Below, in pieces: positions 16,316-23,538 of a stretch of DNA of 56,010 bases. Under the pieces are notes generated by a model. That model was not told the DNA's origin. It saw only the letters and a list, made by a program, of their open reading frames with translations, and made no database searches. This DNA comes from SCN-69-37 sp044507065 (lineage in GTDB: Bacteria; Acidobacteriota; Vicinamibacteria; Vicinamibacterales; SCN-69-37). The DNA lies in contig JBIQJY010000018.1 of assembly GCA_044507065.1 (NCBI GenBank), forward strand, positions 1 through 56,010. The letters are read 5' to 3'. Each line of letters opens with the position of its first letter. Positions within the stretch are counted from its first letter, which is position 1. The position numbers and the translations under genes were made by a program.

Positions 16316-17674
16316 ATGAAGAAGCGGATTACCTGGGGTGCGGTGGCTCTGCTGGGCCTGCTCGCGGTGGCGGCCCGCCCGGCAGCGCAGGGGAGCCCGG
16401 TGGGGCAGTTCAACCGTGTGACGGCGTTCATCAACGTGAATGCCGTCCCCATGGACGCCAACCGCGTGCTGGCCGATTGGACCGTGATCGTCGGGGACGG
16501 CAAGGTCGTGTCGATGGGACCGTCGGCGTCGACAGAGCCGCCCCAGGGCGCCACCATCATCGACGGACGTGGCAAGTACCTGATGCCGGGCCTGGCCGAG
16601 ATGCACGGGCACATCCCGCCGCCGGCGAGTTCGCCAGCGGAACTGGTTGAATCCGTGATGTTCCTCTATGTCGCCAACGGTGTCACGACCGTGCGCGGCA
16701 TGCAGGGTGCGCCCGGGCAGCTGGAGCTGCGGGAACGCGCGCGGCGCAACGAGATCGTCGCCCCGACGCTCTACCTTGCGGGGCCGGCTTTCAGCGGCGG
16801 CACGGTCAAGACGCCCGAAGAGGCCGTGGCGCGCGTCGAGGCCCAGAAGGCCGAAGGCTGGGATCTGCTGAAGGTGCTGGGGGGCTTGTCGATCGACGTC
16901 TACGACGCGATGGCAACGACCGCCAAGCAACTGCGGATTCCATTTGCCGGCCATGTGCCGCAGGCCGTCGGCGTGGAGCACGCGCTTGCCGCTGGCCAGG
17001 ACACCATCGATCACCTCGACATGTACATCGAGAACCTCGGCGGCACGGACAAGCCGCTTGCCGACCGGCCCATTCGCGACATTGCCGAGAAGACGGTGAA
17101 GGCCGGGACATGGGTCGTGCCGACGCTCTATGTCTGGGAGACGCTGCGTGGCCCGGTCACTCTCGAGTCGCGCACCTCGCTGCCCGAACTGAAGTACCTG
17201 CCGGCCCAGCAGATTGCACAGTGGACGAAACAGTTGTCGAGCCGGCTCTCCAACCCGAACTTCAACGCCGAGGCGGCCGGCCATTACATCGACAACCGCA
17301 TGAAGCTGATGAAGGCGTTGTCCGACGCTGGCGCGCGTATCCTGCTCGGGAGCGATGCTCCCCAGCAGTTCAACGTGCCGGGCTTCTCCATTCACCATGA
17401 GATGCAGCGCATGGTCGACGCGGGGATGTCGACCTACGACGTGCTGCGGTCGGGCACCGCCAGCGTCGGCGCGCATGGGCTGGTCACGGGCGATTCATTC
17501 GGCCGCATCGCCATTGGTCAGCGCGCCGACTTCATCCTGCTTGGCGCCAACCCCCTCGAAAACGTGGCAAACGTGCAGCAGCGCGAGGGAGTCATGGTGC
17601 GCGGGCAGTGGCTCACGGAAGCCGCTATTCAGGAACGCCTGGCGAGTATCGCCGCGGCAAACGCCGCCCCCTGA
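16316..17674 (+). CDS. Secreted amidohydrolase-family metal-dependent hydrolase
   Basis: The 452-residue product starts with a signal peptide (charged MKKR, hydrophobic core, likely cleavage after AAQG near residue 24). The mature part is a urease-superfamily TIM barrel: MHGHI gives the HxH metal pair, FAGHVPQ and DTIDHLDMY carry the later histidines, and LLGSDAPQQFN gives the catalytic Asp. The small beta-sandwich wraps from both ends (IIDGRGKYLMPGLAE; FGRIAIGQRADFILL). Family members include prolidases, imidazolonepropionase-like and other cyclic-amide hydrolases. The ATG at 16316 has GGAGG 8 nt upstream and is preferred over the ATG at 16301, which would place that Shine-Dalgarno inside the gene. 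Substrate is unknown; export suggests degradation of peptides or lactones in the periplasm. Confidence 0.88.
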   Translation: MKKRITWGAVALLGLLAVAARPAAQGSPVGQFNRVTAFINVNAVPMDANRVLADWTVIVGDGKVVSMGPSASTEPPQGATIIDGRGKYLMPGLAEMHGHIPPPASSPAELVESVMFLYVANGVTTVRGMQGAPGQLELRERARRNEIVAPTLYLAGPAFSGGTVKTPEEAVARVEAQKAEGWDLLKVLGGLSIDVYDAMATTAKQLRIPFAGHVPQAVGVEHALAAGQDTIDHLDMYIENLGGTDKPLADRPIRDIAEKTVKAGTWVVPTLYVWETLRGPVTLESRTSLPELKYLPAQQIAQWTKQLSSRLSNPNFNAEAAGHYIDNRMKLMKALSDAGARILLGSDAPQQFNVPGFSIHHEMQRMVDAGMSTYDVLRSGTASVGAHGLVTGDSFGRIAIGQRADFILLGANPLENVANVQQREGVMVRGQWLTEAAIQERLASIAAANAAP

Positions 17675-17738
17675 TCACAGAATTTGTATGGGAAAGACCG
17701 AACCCCCGGAGCGCCGAAAACGTCGTATTCTGGGTTGG

Positions 17739-17762
17739 TGACCCGACGCGTGTGTCGGGTCA
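17739..17762 (+). other. 9-bp hairpin in the leader of the barrel protein gene
   Basis: TGACCCGAC (17739-17747) pairs perfectly with GTCGGGTCA (17754-17762) around a 6-nt loop. It ends 9 nt before the GGAGG ribosome-binding site. There is no T tract, so it is more likely a stability or translational element, or a protein-binding site, than a terminator. Confidence 0.5.
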
Positions 17763-17785
17763 CTTTGGTTCGGAGGTCAGAGAAA

Positions 17786-18268
17786 GTGCGTAGTTCAATC
17801 GTGACGATGGCCATTGCGACGTGTGCGCTGGTGGCCGTGACGGTAGCGCCTGCGGCAGCGCAGGGTACGGACGTGGGAGCGAACGTGACGTTCCTGCGTG
17901 AGGAAGGTGACACCGGCGTAGGCTTCCTGGTCGACGCCGCGAAGGATCTCAACCCGACGACGGCCGTCGTGGGCGAGTTCGGGCTGAACTCGTTCGACGG
18001 CTACACGATCACCTCCTACCTCGGCGGCCTGCGGTTCACGCCGGAGGTGGCGTCCTCGGTGCAGCCGTTCGTCCAGGCCCTGATTGGTCTGGAACACTGC
18101 TGCGATTCGAACGCGTTTGCCTTCCAGCTTGGCGGTGGTGTCGAGATCCCCGTCAACGATTCGCTGAAGGTCCGCGGACAGTACGACTACCGCCATACCC
18201 GCTACGACGGCGAGGGCTTCAACGGCCACCGCTTCGGAGTTGGTCTGGTGTTGCCGCTCGGCAACTGA
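17786..18268 (+). CDS. Small outer-membrane beta-barrel protein
   Basis: The 160-residue product has a signal peptide that ends APAAAQG (cleavage near residue 25) and a mature region of alternating hydrophobic residues typical of an eight-stranded barrel: NVTFLREEG, VVGEFGLNSFDGY, LKVRGQYDYRHTRYD, and a terminal strand HRFGVGLVLPLGN with aromatic/hydrophobic alternation. It probably sits in the outer membrane as a small OmpA/OmpX-like or opacity-type protein; no enzymatic motif is present. The GTG at 17786 has GGAGG 9 nt upstream. A 9-bp hairpin lies in the leader and a strong intrinsic terminator follows the stop, so this is a monocistronic unit. Confidence 0.72.
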   Translation: MRSSIVTMAIATCALVAVTVAPAAAQGTDVGANVTFLREEGDTGVGFLVDAAKDLNPTTAVVGEFGLNSFDGYTITSYLGGLRFTPEVASSVQPFVQALIGLEHCCDSNAFAFQLGGGVEIPVNDSLKVRGQYDYRHTRYDGEGFNGHRFGVGLVLPLGN

Positions 18269-18300
18269 GCACTCATTCCCCAGCATTCGTCTATACCCGC

Positions 18301-18332
18301 GGGCGGGCGCCTCAGGCGCCCGCCCTTTTTTT
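18301..18332 (+). terminator. Intrinsic terminator after the barrel protein gene
   Basis: GGGCGGGCGCC (18301-18311) and GGCGCCCGCCC (18315-18325) form an 11-bp perfect stem with a TCA loop, followed by seven T residues. It is the clearest intrinsic terminator in the window. Confidence 0.95.
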
Positions 18333-18428
18333 GCGCGTGGCTGCCGGGTTTTTCTTCACCTCCGCTTCATGGGGCGAATTGCTGGAACCCCAGCGTTTGC
18401 CTCGTGTTAGACTGACGGTTCCTCACCC

Positions 18429-19730
18429 ATGCCGCGTCGTTTCCTTCGTCTGTTCGTCTTGGCCGTCATCCCGTTGATCGCCTGTCAGTCGGCCCCCGAC
18501 GACGAGGCCGGCCACGCCAGGCAGGATCTGCGGCTCGGTTCGGATTTCACCACCGTCCAGGCGCTTGTTCCCCGCAACGCCACGTTCGAGAGCCTGCTGC
18601 GTCAGCAGCAGATGACGCCCGAAGTGGCCAGGTCGATCGTCGATGCCATTGGCGGCGTCTTCAACCCGCGGCATCTGCAGGCCGACCAGAGCTACTGGGT
18701 GATGCGCACGCTCGACGGCCTGGTGCGCGAGTTCCGCTATCAGATTGATGGCGATCGCCTCCTGCGCGTGGTCTTCCGCCGCGACGACGCGGCCGAAGGG
18801 GTCGCCGCTGCAGCGGCAGCCATTCCGGGCGACTTCGATGTCGAGGTCGTCACGCTGCCCCGGGAGTATCAGCCGTCGGCCGTTTCAGCGCGCATCACGC
18901 CGGAGCACAATTCGCTCATCGGCGCCTTCAACGCGCACGGCGAGAACATCCTGCTGCCGCTCCAGCTCGCCGAAATGTTCGCCGGCGAGATTGACTTCAA
19001 CTCGGACCTGCGGCAGGGCGACCGATTCGACGTGTTCTTCGACCGCGTGCTGCGCAGCGGCGAGTTCGCGGGTTACGGCGACATCCGCGCGGCGGTCATC
19101 GAGGTCGGCGGACGCCGGCTCGAGGCCTACCGGTTTACGGACGCCGAGGGGCGTCCTGCGCTGTACGACGAGCAGGGCCGGTCGCTGCGCCGTCAGTTCC
19201 TGCGGTCGCCCCTGCCGTTCGATCCCCGGGTCACCTCGGGGTTCTCGACCAATCGCTTCCATCCCGTCCACGGCCGGCGGCGTCCCCATCTCGGCGTGGA
19301 CTTCGGCGCGCCCACCGGCACCAAGGTGCTGGCCGTCGCAAGCGGCGTCGTGACGTCGGCCGGCTGGGCCGGTGAAGCGGGAAGACTCGTCCGCATCAAG
19401 CACGCCGGCGGCTACGAAACGATGTACCTGCACCTGAACGGGTTCGGTCCCGGCATCCGCGCCGGTTCGCGCGTCAGCCAGGGCGAGGTCATCGGATACG
19501 TGGGTTCCACGGGAACGGCCACCGGGCCGCACCTCGACTATCGCGTCCGGAAGGACGGTGCCTACCTGAATCCGATGACGGCCTTCCGCGGGATGCCGGC
19601 GGGGGAGCCCATTGCGCCGGAGCGGATGGACGAATTCATGCGCGTGCGCGACGACGCGCAGCGCGAGCTGGCCGAGCGCCTGCCCGCCGCGCGGCCGCTC
19701 ACCTCGGTAGCCGCCGCAGAGCTGCGCTGA
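18429..19730 (+). CDS. M23 (LytM) peptidase lipoprotein
   Basis: The 433-residue protein has a lipoprotein signal with lipobox LIAC, acylated Cys19. A middle region (about 35-230) resembles the LysM/OapA-like domains of DipM/MepM-type endopeptidases. The C-terminal LytM domain has the zinc site intact: HLGVDFG (H-x3-D), HLHLNG and GPHLDYR. It should cleave peptidoglycan peptide bridges in the periplasm. A TAGACT hexamer (18408-18413) lies 15 nt before the ATG. The gene follows a strong terminator and so starts a new transcription unit; it is 28 nt from the DUF1015 gene downstream, so the two may share a transcript. Confidence 0.9.
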   Translation: MPRRFLRLFVLAVIPLIACQSAPDDEAGHARQDLRLGSDFTTVQALVPRNATFESLLRQQQMTPEVARSIVDAIGGVFNPRHLQADQSYWVMRTLDGLVREFRYQIDGDRLLRVVFRRDDAAEGVAAAAAAIPGDFDVEVVTLPREYQPSAVSARITPEHNSLIGAFNAHGENILLPLQLAEMFAGEIDFNSDLRQGDRFDVFFDRVLRSGEFAGYGDIRAAVIEVGGRRLEAYRFTDAEGRPALYDEQGRSLRRQFLRSPLPFDPRVTSGFSTNRFHPVHGRRRPHLGVDFGAPTGTKVLAVASGVVTSAGWAGEAGRLVRIKHAGGYETMYLHLNGFGPGIRAGSRVSQGEVIGYVGSTGTATGPHLDYRVRKDGAYLNPMTAFRGMPAGEPIAPERMDEFMRVRDDAQRELAERLPAARPLTSVAAAELR

Positions 19731-19758
19731 CGTCGACGCCGGCCGGCGCACCGACACC

Positions 19759-20976
19759 ATGTCTGCACTGTTTCCCTTCCGGGCGCTTCGCCCGGTGCCC
19801 TCCGTTGCCCCGCGCGTGGCCTCGGTGCCCTACGACGTCGTCGATGCGTCGGAGGCGCGCGATCTGGCCGCGGGAAATCCCCTCAGCTTCCTGCGAGTGA
19901 CACGGTCCGAGATCGACCTGCCGGCCGACGTCGGCCCCTACGACGACGTGGTCTACGCACGCGCGGTCGAGAACCTTGCGACCCTCAGGCGCGAGGCGCC
20001 GCTCGTGGTCGATGACGCCCCGTCGCTGTACCTGTATCGCCTCCGTATGGGGGCGCACGAACAGGTGGGCCTCGCCGGCTGCTTCTCGGTCGACGAGTAC
20101 GACCGCGGGCTGGTGAAGAAGCACGAAAAGACCCGGCGTGACAAGGAAGACGACCGCACGCGGCACATCATCGAACTGCGGGCGCAGACGGGGCTGGTGT
20201 TCCTGACGTACAAGGCGAGCGAAACGGTGGACGCAATCGTGTCGCGCCTTTCCCGCGGCACGCCGGCCTGCGACTTCACAGCGCCCGATGGGGTCGCGCA
20301 CACGCTGTGGCGCGTCACTGGCGCGGATTGTGACGCGCTCGTCGCGGCGTTCGGCGACCTCGAGGCCCTGTACATCGCGGACGGCCACCATCGCGCGGCC
20401 AGTGCGTCGCGCGCGCACCGGGCTCTCGTCGATGCGGGTGCCGCCAACGAGCAATCCGGCCGGTTCGTCGCCGTTGCGTTTCCCGACGTGCAGATGCAGA
20501 TCCTGCCCTACAACCGCATCGTCAGGGACCTGGCGGGGCACTCGGCCGACTCGCTCGTCGAGGCCATGCGCGCGATTGCGCCCGTGGCTCCAGGGGGCCC
20601 GACGCCCGGGCGCGCGGGCCTGGTCTCGATGTTCGTCGACGGCCGGTGGTACACCATCGAGCTTCCCCAGCCGGCCCCGGGGGCATCACGCGCCGACTCA
20701 CTCGACGTCGACGTGCTGCAGCGCCGGATTCTCGAGCCGGTGCTGCGGGTCGGCGACCCGCGGACCGACAAACGCATCGACTTCGTGGGGGGCATCCGCG
20801 GCACCGGTGAACTCGAGCAGCTGGTCTCGTCCGGACGGGCCGCCGTGGCGTTTTCGCTCCATCCGGTGGGCATCGCCGACCTCATGGCCATTGCCGACGC
20901 CGGCGGCATCATGCCGCCCAAGTCCACGTGGTTCGAGCCGAAGCTGCGCGATGGGCTGCTGGTCCATCTGATCTGA
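19759..20976 (+). CDS. DUF1015 family protein, possible serine-metabolism kinase-like enzyme
   Basis: The 405-residue product matches DUF1015 over its whole length: N-terminal PFRALRPVPSVAPRVASVPY, then NPLSFLRVTRSEI, KKHEKTRRDKEDDRTRH, and the invariant IADGHHRAASA. The DGHHR segment resembles the catalytic motif of ParB/sulfiredoxin-fold serine kinases such as archaeal SerK, and the next gene encodes phosphoserine aminotransferase. I infer a role linked to serine or phosphoserine metabolism, but no activity is established for this family to my knowledge. A C-terminal GTGELEQLV and FSLHPVGIADLM complete the family signature. The length is normal. Confidence 0.85.
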   Translation: MSALFPFRALRPVPSVAPRVASVPYDVVDASEARDLAAGNPLSFLRVTRSEIDLPADVGPYDDVVYARAVENLATLRREAPLVVDDAPSLYLYRLRMGAHEQVGLAGCFSVDEYDRGLVKKHEKTRRDKEDDRTRHIIELRAQTGLVFLTYKASETVDAIVSRLSRGTPACDFTAPDGVAHTLWRVTGADCDALVAAFGDLEALYIADGHHRAASASRAHRALVDAGAANEQSGRFVAVAFPDVQMQILPYNRIVRDLAGHSADSLVEAMRAIAPVAPGGPTPGRAGLVSMFVDGRWYTIELPQPAPGASRADSLDVDVLQRRILEPVLRVGDPRTDKRIDFVGGIRGTGELEQLVSSGRAAVAFSLHPVGIADLMAIADAGGIMPPKSTWFEPKLRDGLLVHLI

Positions 20977-21010
20977 CGCCGGATTCCTATATGATCGATA
21001 CCCCAACACG

Positions 21011-21031
21011 GAGTGCCCACTCGGGGCGCTC
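21011..21031 (+). other. Hairpin in the serC leader
   Basis: GAGTGCCC (21011-21018) pairs with 21024-21031 over 8 bp with one G-U, around a 5-nt loop. It lies in the 80-nt gap before serC, about 15 nt after a TATGAT hexamer (20990-20995). There is no T tract; function is unknown. Confidence 0.3.
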
Positions 21032-21057
21032 CGATACATCGTCGAGAGTCCCCACAT

Positions 21058-22146
21058 ATGCCTGTTCATCGCATCCATAACTTTTCCGCCGGGCCGGCGG
21101 TGCTGCCGGTCGAAGTCCTCGAAGAAGCCCAGCGTGACCTGATCGCCCTGCCGGGTGTTGGTATGTCGGTGATGGAGATCAGTCACCGGTCGAAGCCGTT
21201 CGATGCGATCATCCAGGCCGCCGAGGCGAACATCCGCACGCTCGCCGGCATCCCCGCCAACTACAAGGTCCTGTTCCTGCAGGGCGGCGCGAGCCTGCAG
21301 TTCTCGGCCGTGCCGATGAACCTGCTGGGCGCCGGCACAACGGCCGACTACATCGTCACCGGTTCGTGGTCGAAGAAGGCCCTGAAGGAAGCGAAGAAGG
21401 TGGGCGCGACGGCCGTGGCGGCGACGACCGAGGCGGGCGGTTTCAAGCGCATCCCGCAGCAGAGCGAGCTCACGCTGACCTCCGGCGCCGCCTACGTGCA
21501 CATGACGGCGAACAACACGATTGCCGGGACCGAGTTCAAGTACGTGCCCGAGACCGGTGGCGCGCCGCTCGTGTCGGACGCATCGTCGAACATCTTTTCC
21601 CGGCCCATCGACATCTCGAAGTACGGCGTGGTCTACGCCGGTGCGCAGAAGAACCTCGGCCCGTCGGGCGTGACGCTCGTCATCATCCGTGAAGACCTGC
21701 TCGAGCGGTCGGCTGATGCGCTGCCGAGCATGCTGAACTACAAGCTGATGGCGGAGAACGGCTCGCTGTACAACACGCCGCCCGTGTTCGGCATCTACAC
21801 GCTTGGCCTCGTCATCAAGTGGCTGTTGGCCAATGGCGGGCTCGAGGGGATTGCGAAGGTCAACGACCGGAAGGCGAAGGCGCTCTACGACGAGCTCGAC
21901 CGGACCGAGTACTGGCGGCCGCACGCCGACGCGGACAGCCGCTCGGCCATGAACATCACCTTCCGGCTGCCGACCGAGGACCTGGAGAAGCAGTTCGTGA
22001 AGGAAGCCACAGCGGCCGGTTTCGACGGCCTCAAGGGCCATCGGTCCGTGGGCGGTCTGCGCGCGTCGATCTACAACGCGTTCCCCGAGGCGGGCGTGAC
22101 CGCGCTCGTCGAGTTCATGCGGGAGTTCGAGAAGAAGAACGGCTGA
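21058..22146 (+). CDS. serC: Phosphoserine aminotransferase
   Basis: The 362-residue enzyme is a class V aminotransferase that makes 3-phosphoserine from 3-phosphohydroxypyruvate and glutamate, the second step of serine synthesis, and can serve pyridoxine synthesis. The N-terminus HNFSAGPAVLPVEVLEEAQ, the GVGMSVMEISHRSK segment and QGGASLQFSAVPMNLL are diagnostic of SerC. The PLP lysine is in YAGAQKNLGPSG. The C-terminal RASIYNAFPEAGVTALV is also typical. The ATG at 21058 gives the canonical N-terminus; an upstream in-frame ATG adds 15 unrelated residues. Its upstream neighbour is DUF1015; serA and serB are not in the window. It converges on pcnB with only 9 nt between stops. Confidence 0.96.
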   Translation: MPVHRIHNFSAGPAVLPVEVLEEAQRDLIALPGVGMSVMEISHRSKPFDAIIQAAEANIRTLAGIPANYKVLFLQGGASLQFSAVPMNLLGAGTTADYIVTGSWSKKALKEAKKVGATAVAATTEAGGFKRIPQQSELTLTSGAAYVHMTANNTIAGTEFKYVPETGGAPLVSDASSNIFSRPIDISKYGVVYAGAQKNLGPSGVTLVIIREDLLERSADALPSMLNYKLMAENGSLYNTPPVFGIYTLGLVIKWLLANGGLEGIAKVNDRKAKALYDELDRTEYWRPHADADSRSAMNITFRLPTEDLEKQFVKEATAAGFDGLKGHRSVGGLRASIYNAFPEAGVTALVEFMREFEKKNG

Positions 22147-22155
22147 GGCCGGTTC

Positions 22156-23490
22156 CTATGGAGCGGGCCGTCGTCGGCGTCGCCGGCGGCGGCGCCGACG
22201 CGGATCCTGATCGACTCCGGGGGGCGGCGCCTCGCCGTCCTCGTTTTCGCCCGCCGTCTCACGGGCGTTCTTCCATTCGGCGACGATCTCCGGCGATTCG
22301 CCGTAGATCTCCATCCATACCAACGCGTCGGGAAACGCCGGACGGCGCACGACGGCGCGGGCCATGCGCTCGGGCAGCAGCGGATCGGACAGCTTCGGCA
22401 GGATCTGCATGATCTGCCGCAGCGTTTCGATGTCGCGCCGCGCGACGGGCAGCATGCCGAAGTCGAGGCGGTCGCCGGGCGCCGGCTTCGGCCGTCGTCC
22501 ACGCCGACCCGCGCGAGGCTCGGACTCGGCTGTCGGCGCGACCACGGCCGCGTCTGTCGAGAAGGCGCCCGTGGGAATCAGCAGGGCCGAAGCGAGGATG
22601 GCGTTGGTCAACTCCGGCGGAGCGGATTCGAATCGCTGGCGATAGGCGTCGAGCCGCTCGAGCCAGTCCCACATCGCGTCGGGCGGAGACTTCAGTTCCG
22701 GCGTGATGAGCTCGAGCAGCCGGGCGCGGGCCAGGCCGCGGAAGGTCGCTTCCGCATAGCCCGATCGCAGGATCTTGTAGTACTCCTCGAGCAGCCGGGC
22801 CGGCGAGGCCGTCGCAATCAGGGCGCGATGCTCCGCGATCGCCTCGACGACCAGCGGATCCATCTCGAAGCCGAGGCGGCTGGCCATCACCACCGCGCGG
22901 ATCATGCGGACCGGATCCTCGACGAACCGGACGCGTGGGTCGCCAATCGAGCGCACGACGCGCTTCTCGAGATCCGCCAGGCCTCCGACGTAGTCGATGA
23001 CCGAGTGCGTGGCGATGTCGTAGAACAGCCCGTTGATCGTGAAATCGCGACGGAACGCGTCCTCGGCCGGCGTGCCGAAGGTGTTGTCGCGGTGGAGCGC
23101 GGAGGGCACGTCCTTTGACGGCTCCGGCGCGCTGGCCACGACGACGGGTTCCTCCTGCGACTCTGTTGCCGCCTCGGACTCGGGCACGACCCGCCGGAAC
23201 GTCGCCACCTCGATGGTCTTCGGCCCGAACTTCACGTGCGCCAGCCGGAAGCGGCGGCCGATGATCCAGCAGTTCCGGAACAGTTTCTTGATCTGGTAGG
23301 GGTGCGCGTCCGTGCCGATGTCGAAATCCTTGGGCCGTCGGCCCAGGAGCAGGTCCCGTACGCTTCCACCCACCAGGTACGCCGTGTAGTTGTGCTCGTG
23401 GAGCCGGTAGAGCACTTTCAGGGCATCCGGGTCTACATTTCGGCGGGAAATCGTGTGATCTGCGCGGGGGACGATGATGGGAACCGGCAC
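22156..23490 (-). CDS. pcnB: Poly(A) polymerase / tRNA nucleotidyltransferase family protein (PcnB-type)
   Basis: The 444-residue protein has the class II nucleotidyltransferase core: LVGGSVRDLLLG (residues 39-50), KDFDIGT with Asp55/Asp57 for metal, and FRNCWIIGRRFRLAHVKFG (71-89), which is closer to PcnB poly(A) polymerases than to CCA-adding enzymes. VEDPVRMIRAVVMASRLGF follows in the head/neck domain. PcnB adds 3' A tails that promote RNA decay. The C-terminus ends in an unusual run of about a dozen arginines, likely an RNA-binding tail. The start is GTG with no Shine-Dalgarno; TATAAT lies 8 nt upstream with TTGTAC 18 nt further, so its message is probably leaderless. polA is just upstream on the same strand. 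Confidence 0.85.
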   Translation of the reverse strand: MPVPIIVPRADHTISRRNVDPDALKVLYRLHEHNYTAYLVGGSVRDLLLGRRPKDFDIGTDAHPYQIKKLFRNCWIIGRRFRLAHVKFGPKTIEVATFRRVVPESEAATESQEEPVVVASAPEPSKDVPSALHRDNTFGTPAEDAFRRDFTINGLFYDIATHSVIDYVGGLADLEKRVVRSIGDPRVRFVEDPVRMIRAVVMASRLGFEMDPLVVEAIAEHRALIATASPARLLEEYYKILRSGYAEATFRGLARARLLELITPELKSPPDAMWDWLERLDAYRQRFESAPPELTNAILASALLIPTGAFSTDAAVVAPTAESEPRAGRRGRRPKPAPGDRLDFGMLPVARRDIETLRQIMQILPKLSDPLLPERMARAVVRRPAFPDALVWMEIYGESPEIVAEWKNARETAGENEDGEAPPPGVDQDPRRRRRRRRRRRPAP

Positions 23491-23498
23491 GTGCTGTG

Positions 23499-23528
23499 AT
23501 TATAGAAATTAAGGCAGGCGAAGTACAA
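23499..23528 (-). promoter_or_regulatory. Promoter of pcnB
   Basis: On the minus strand TTGTAC (23528-23523), 18 nt, TATAAT (23504-23499). The -10 ends 8 nt before the GTG start codon at 23490. The -35 overlaps a small GTAC-AAA-GTAC inverted repeat. Confidence 0.6.
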
Positions 23529-23538
23529 AGTACCCGGC

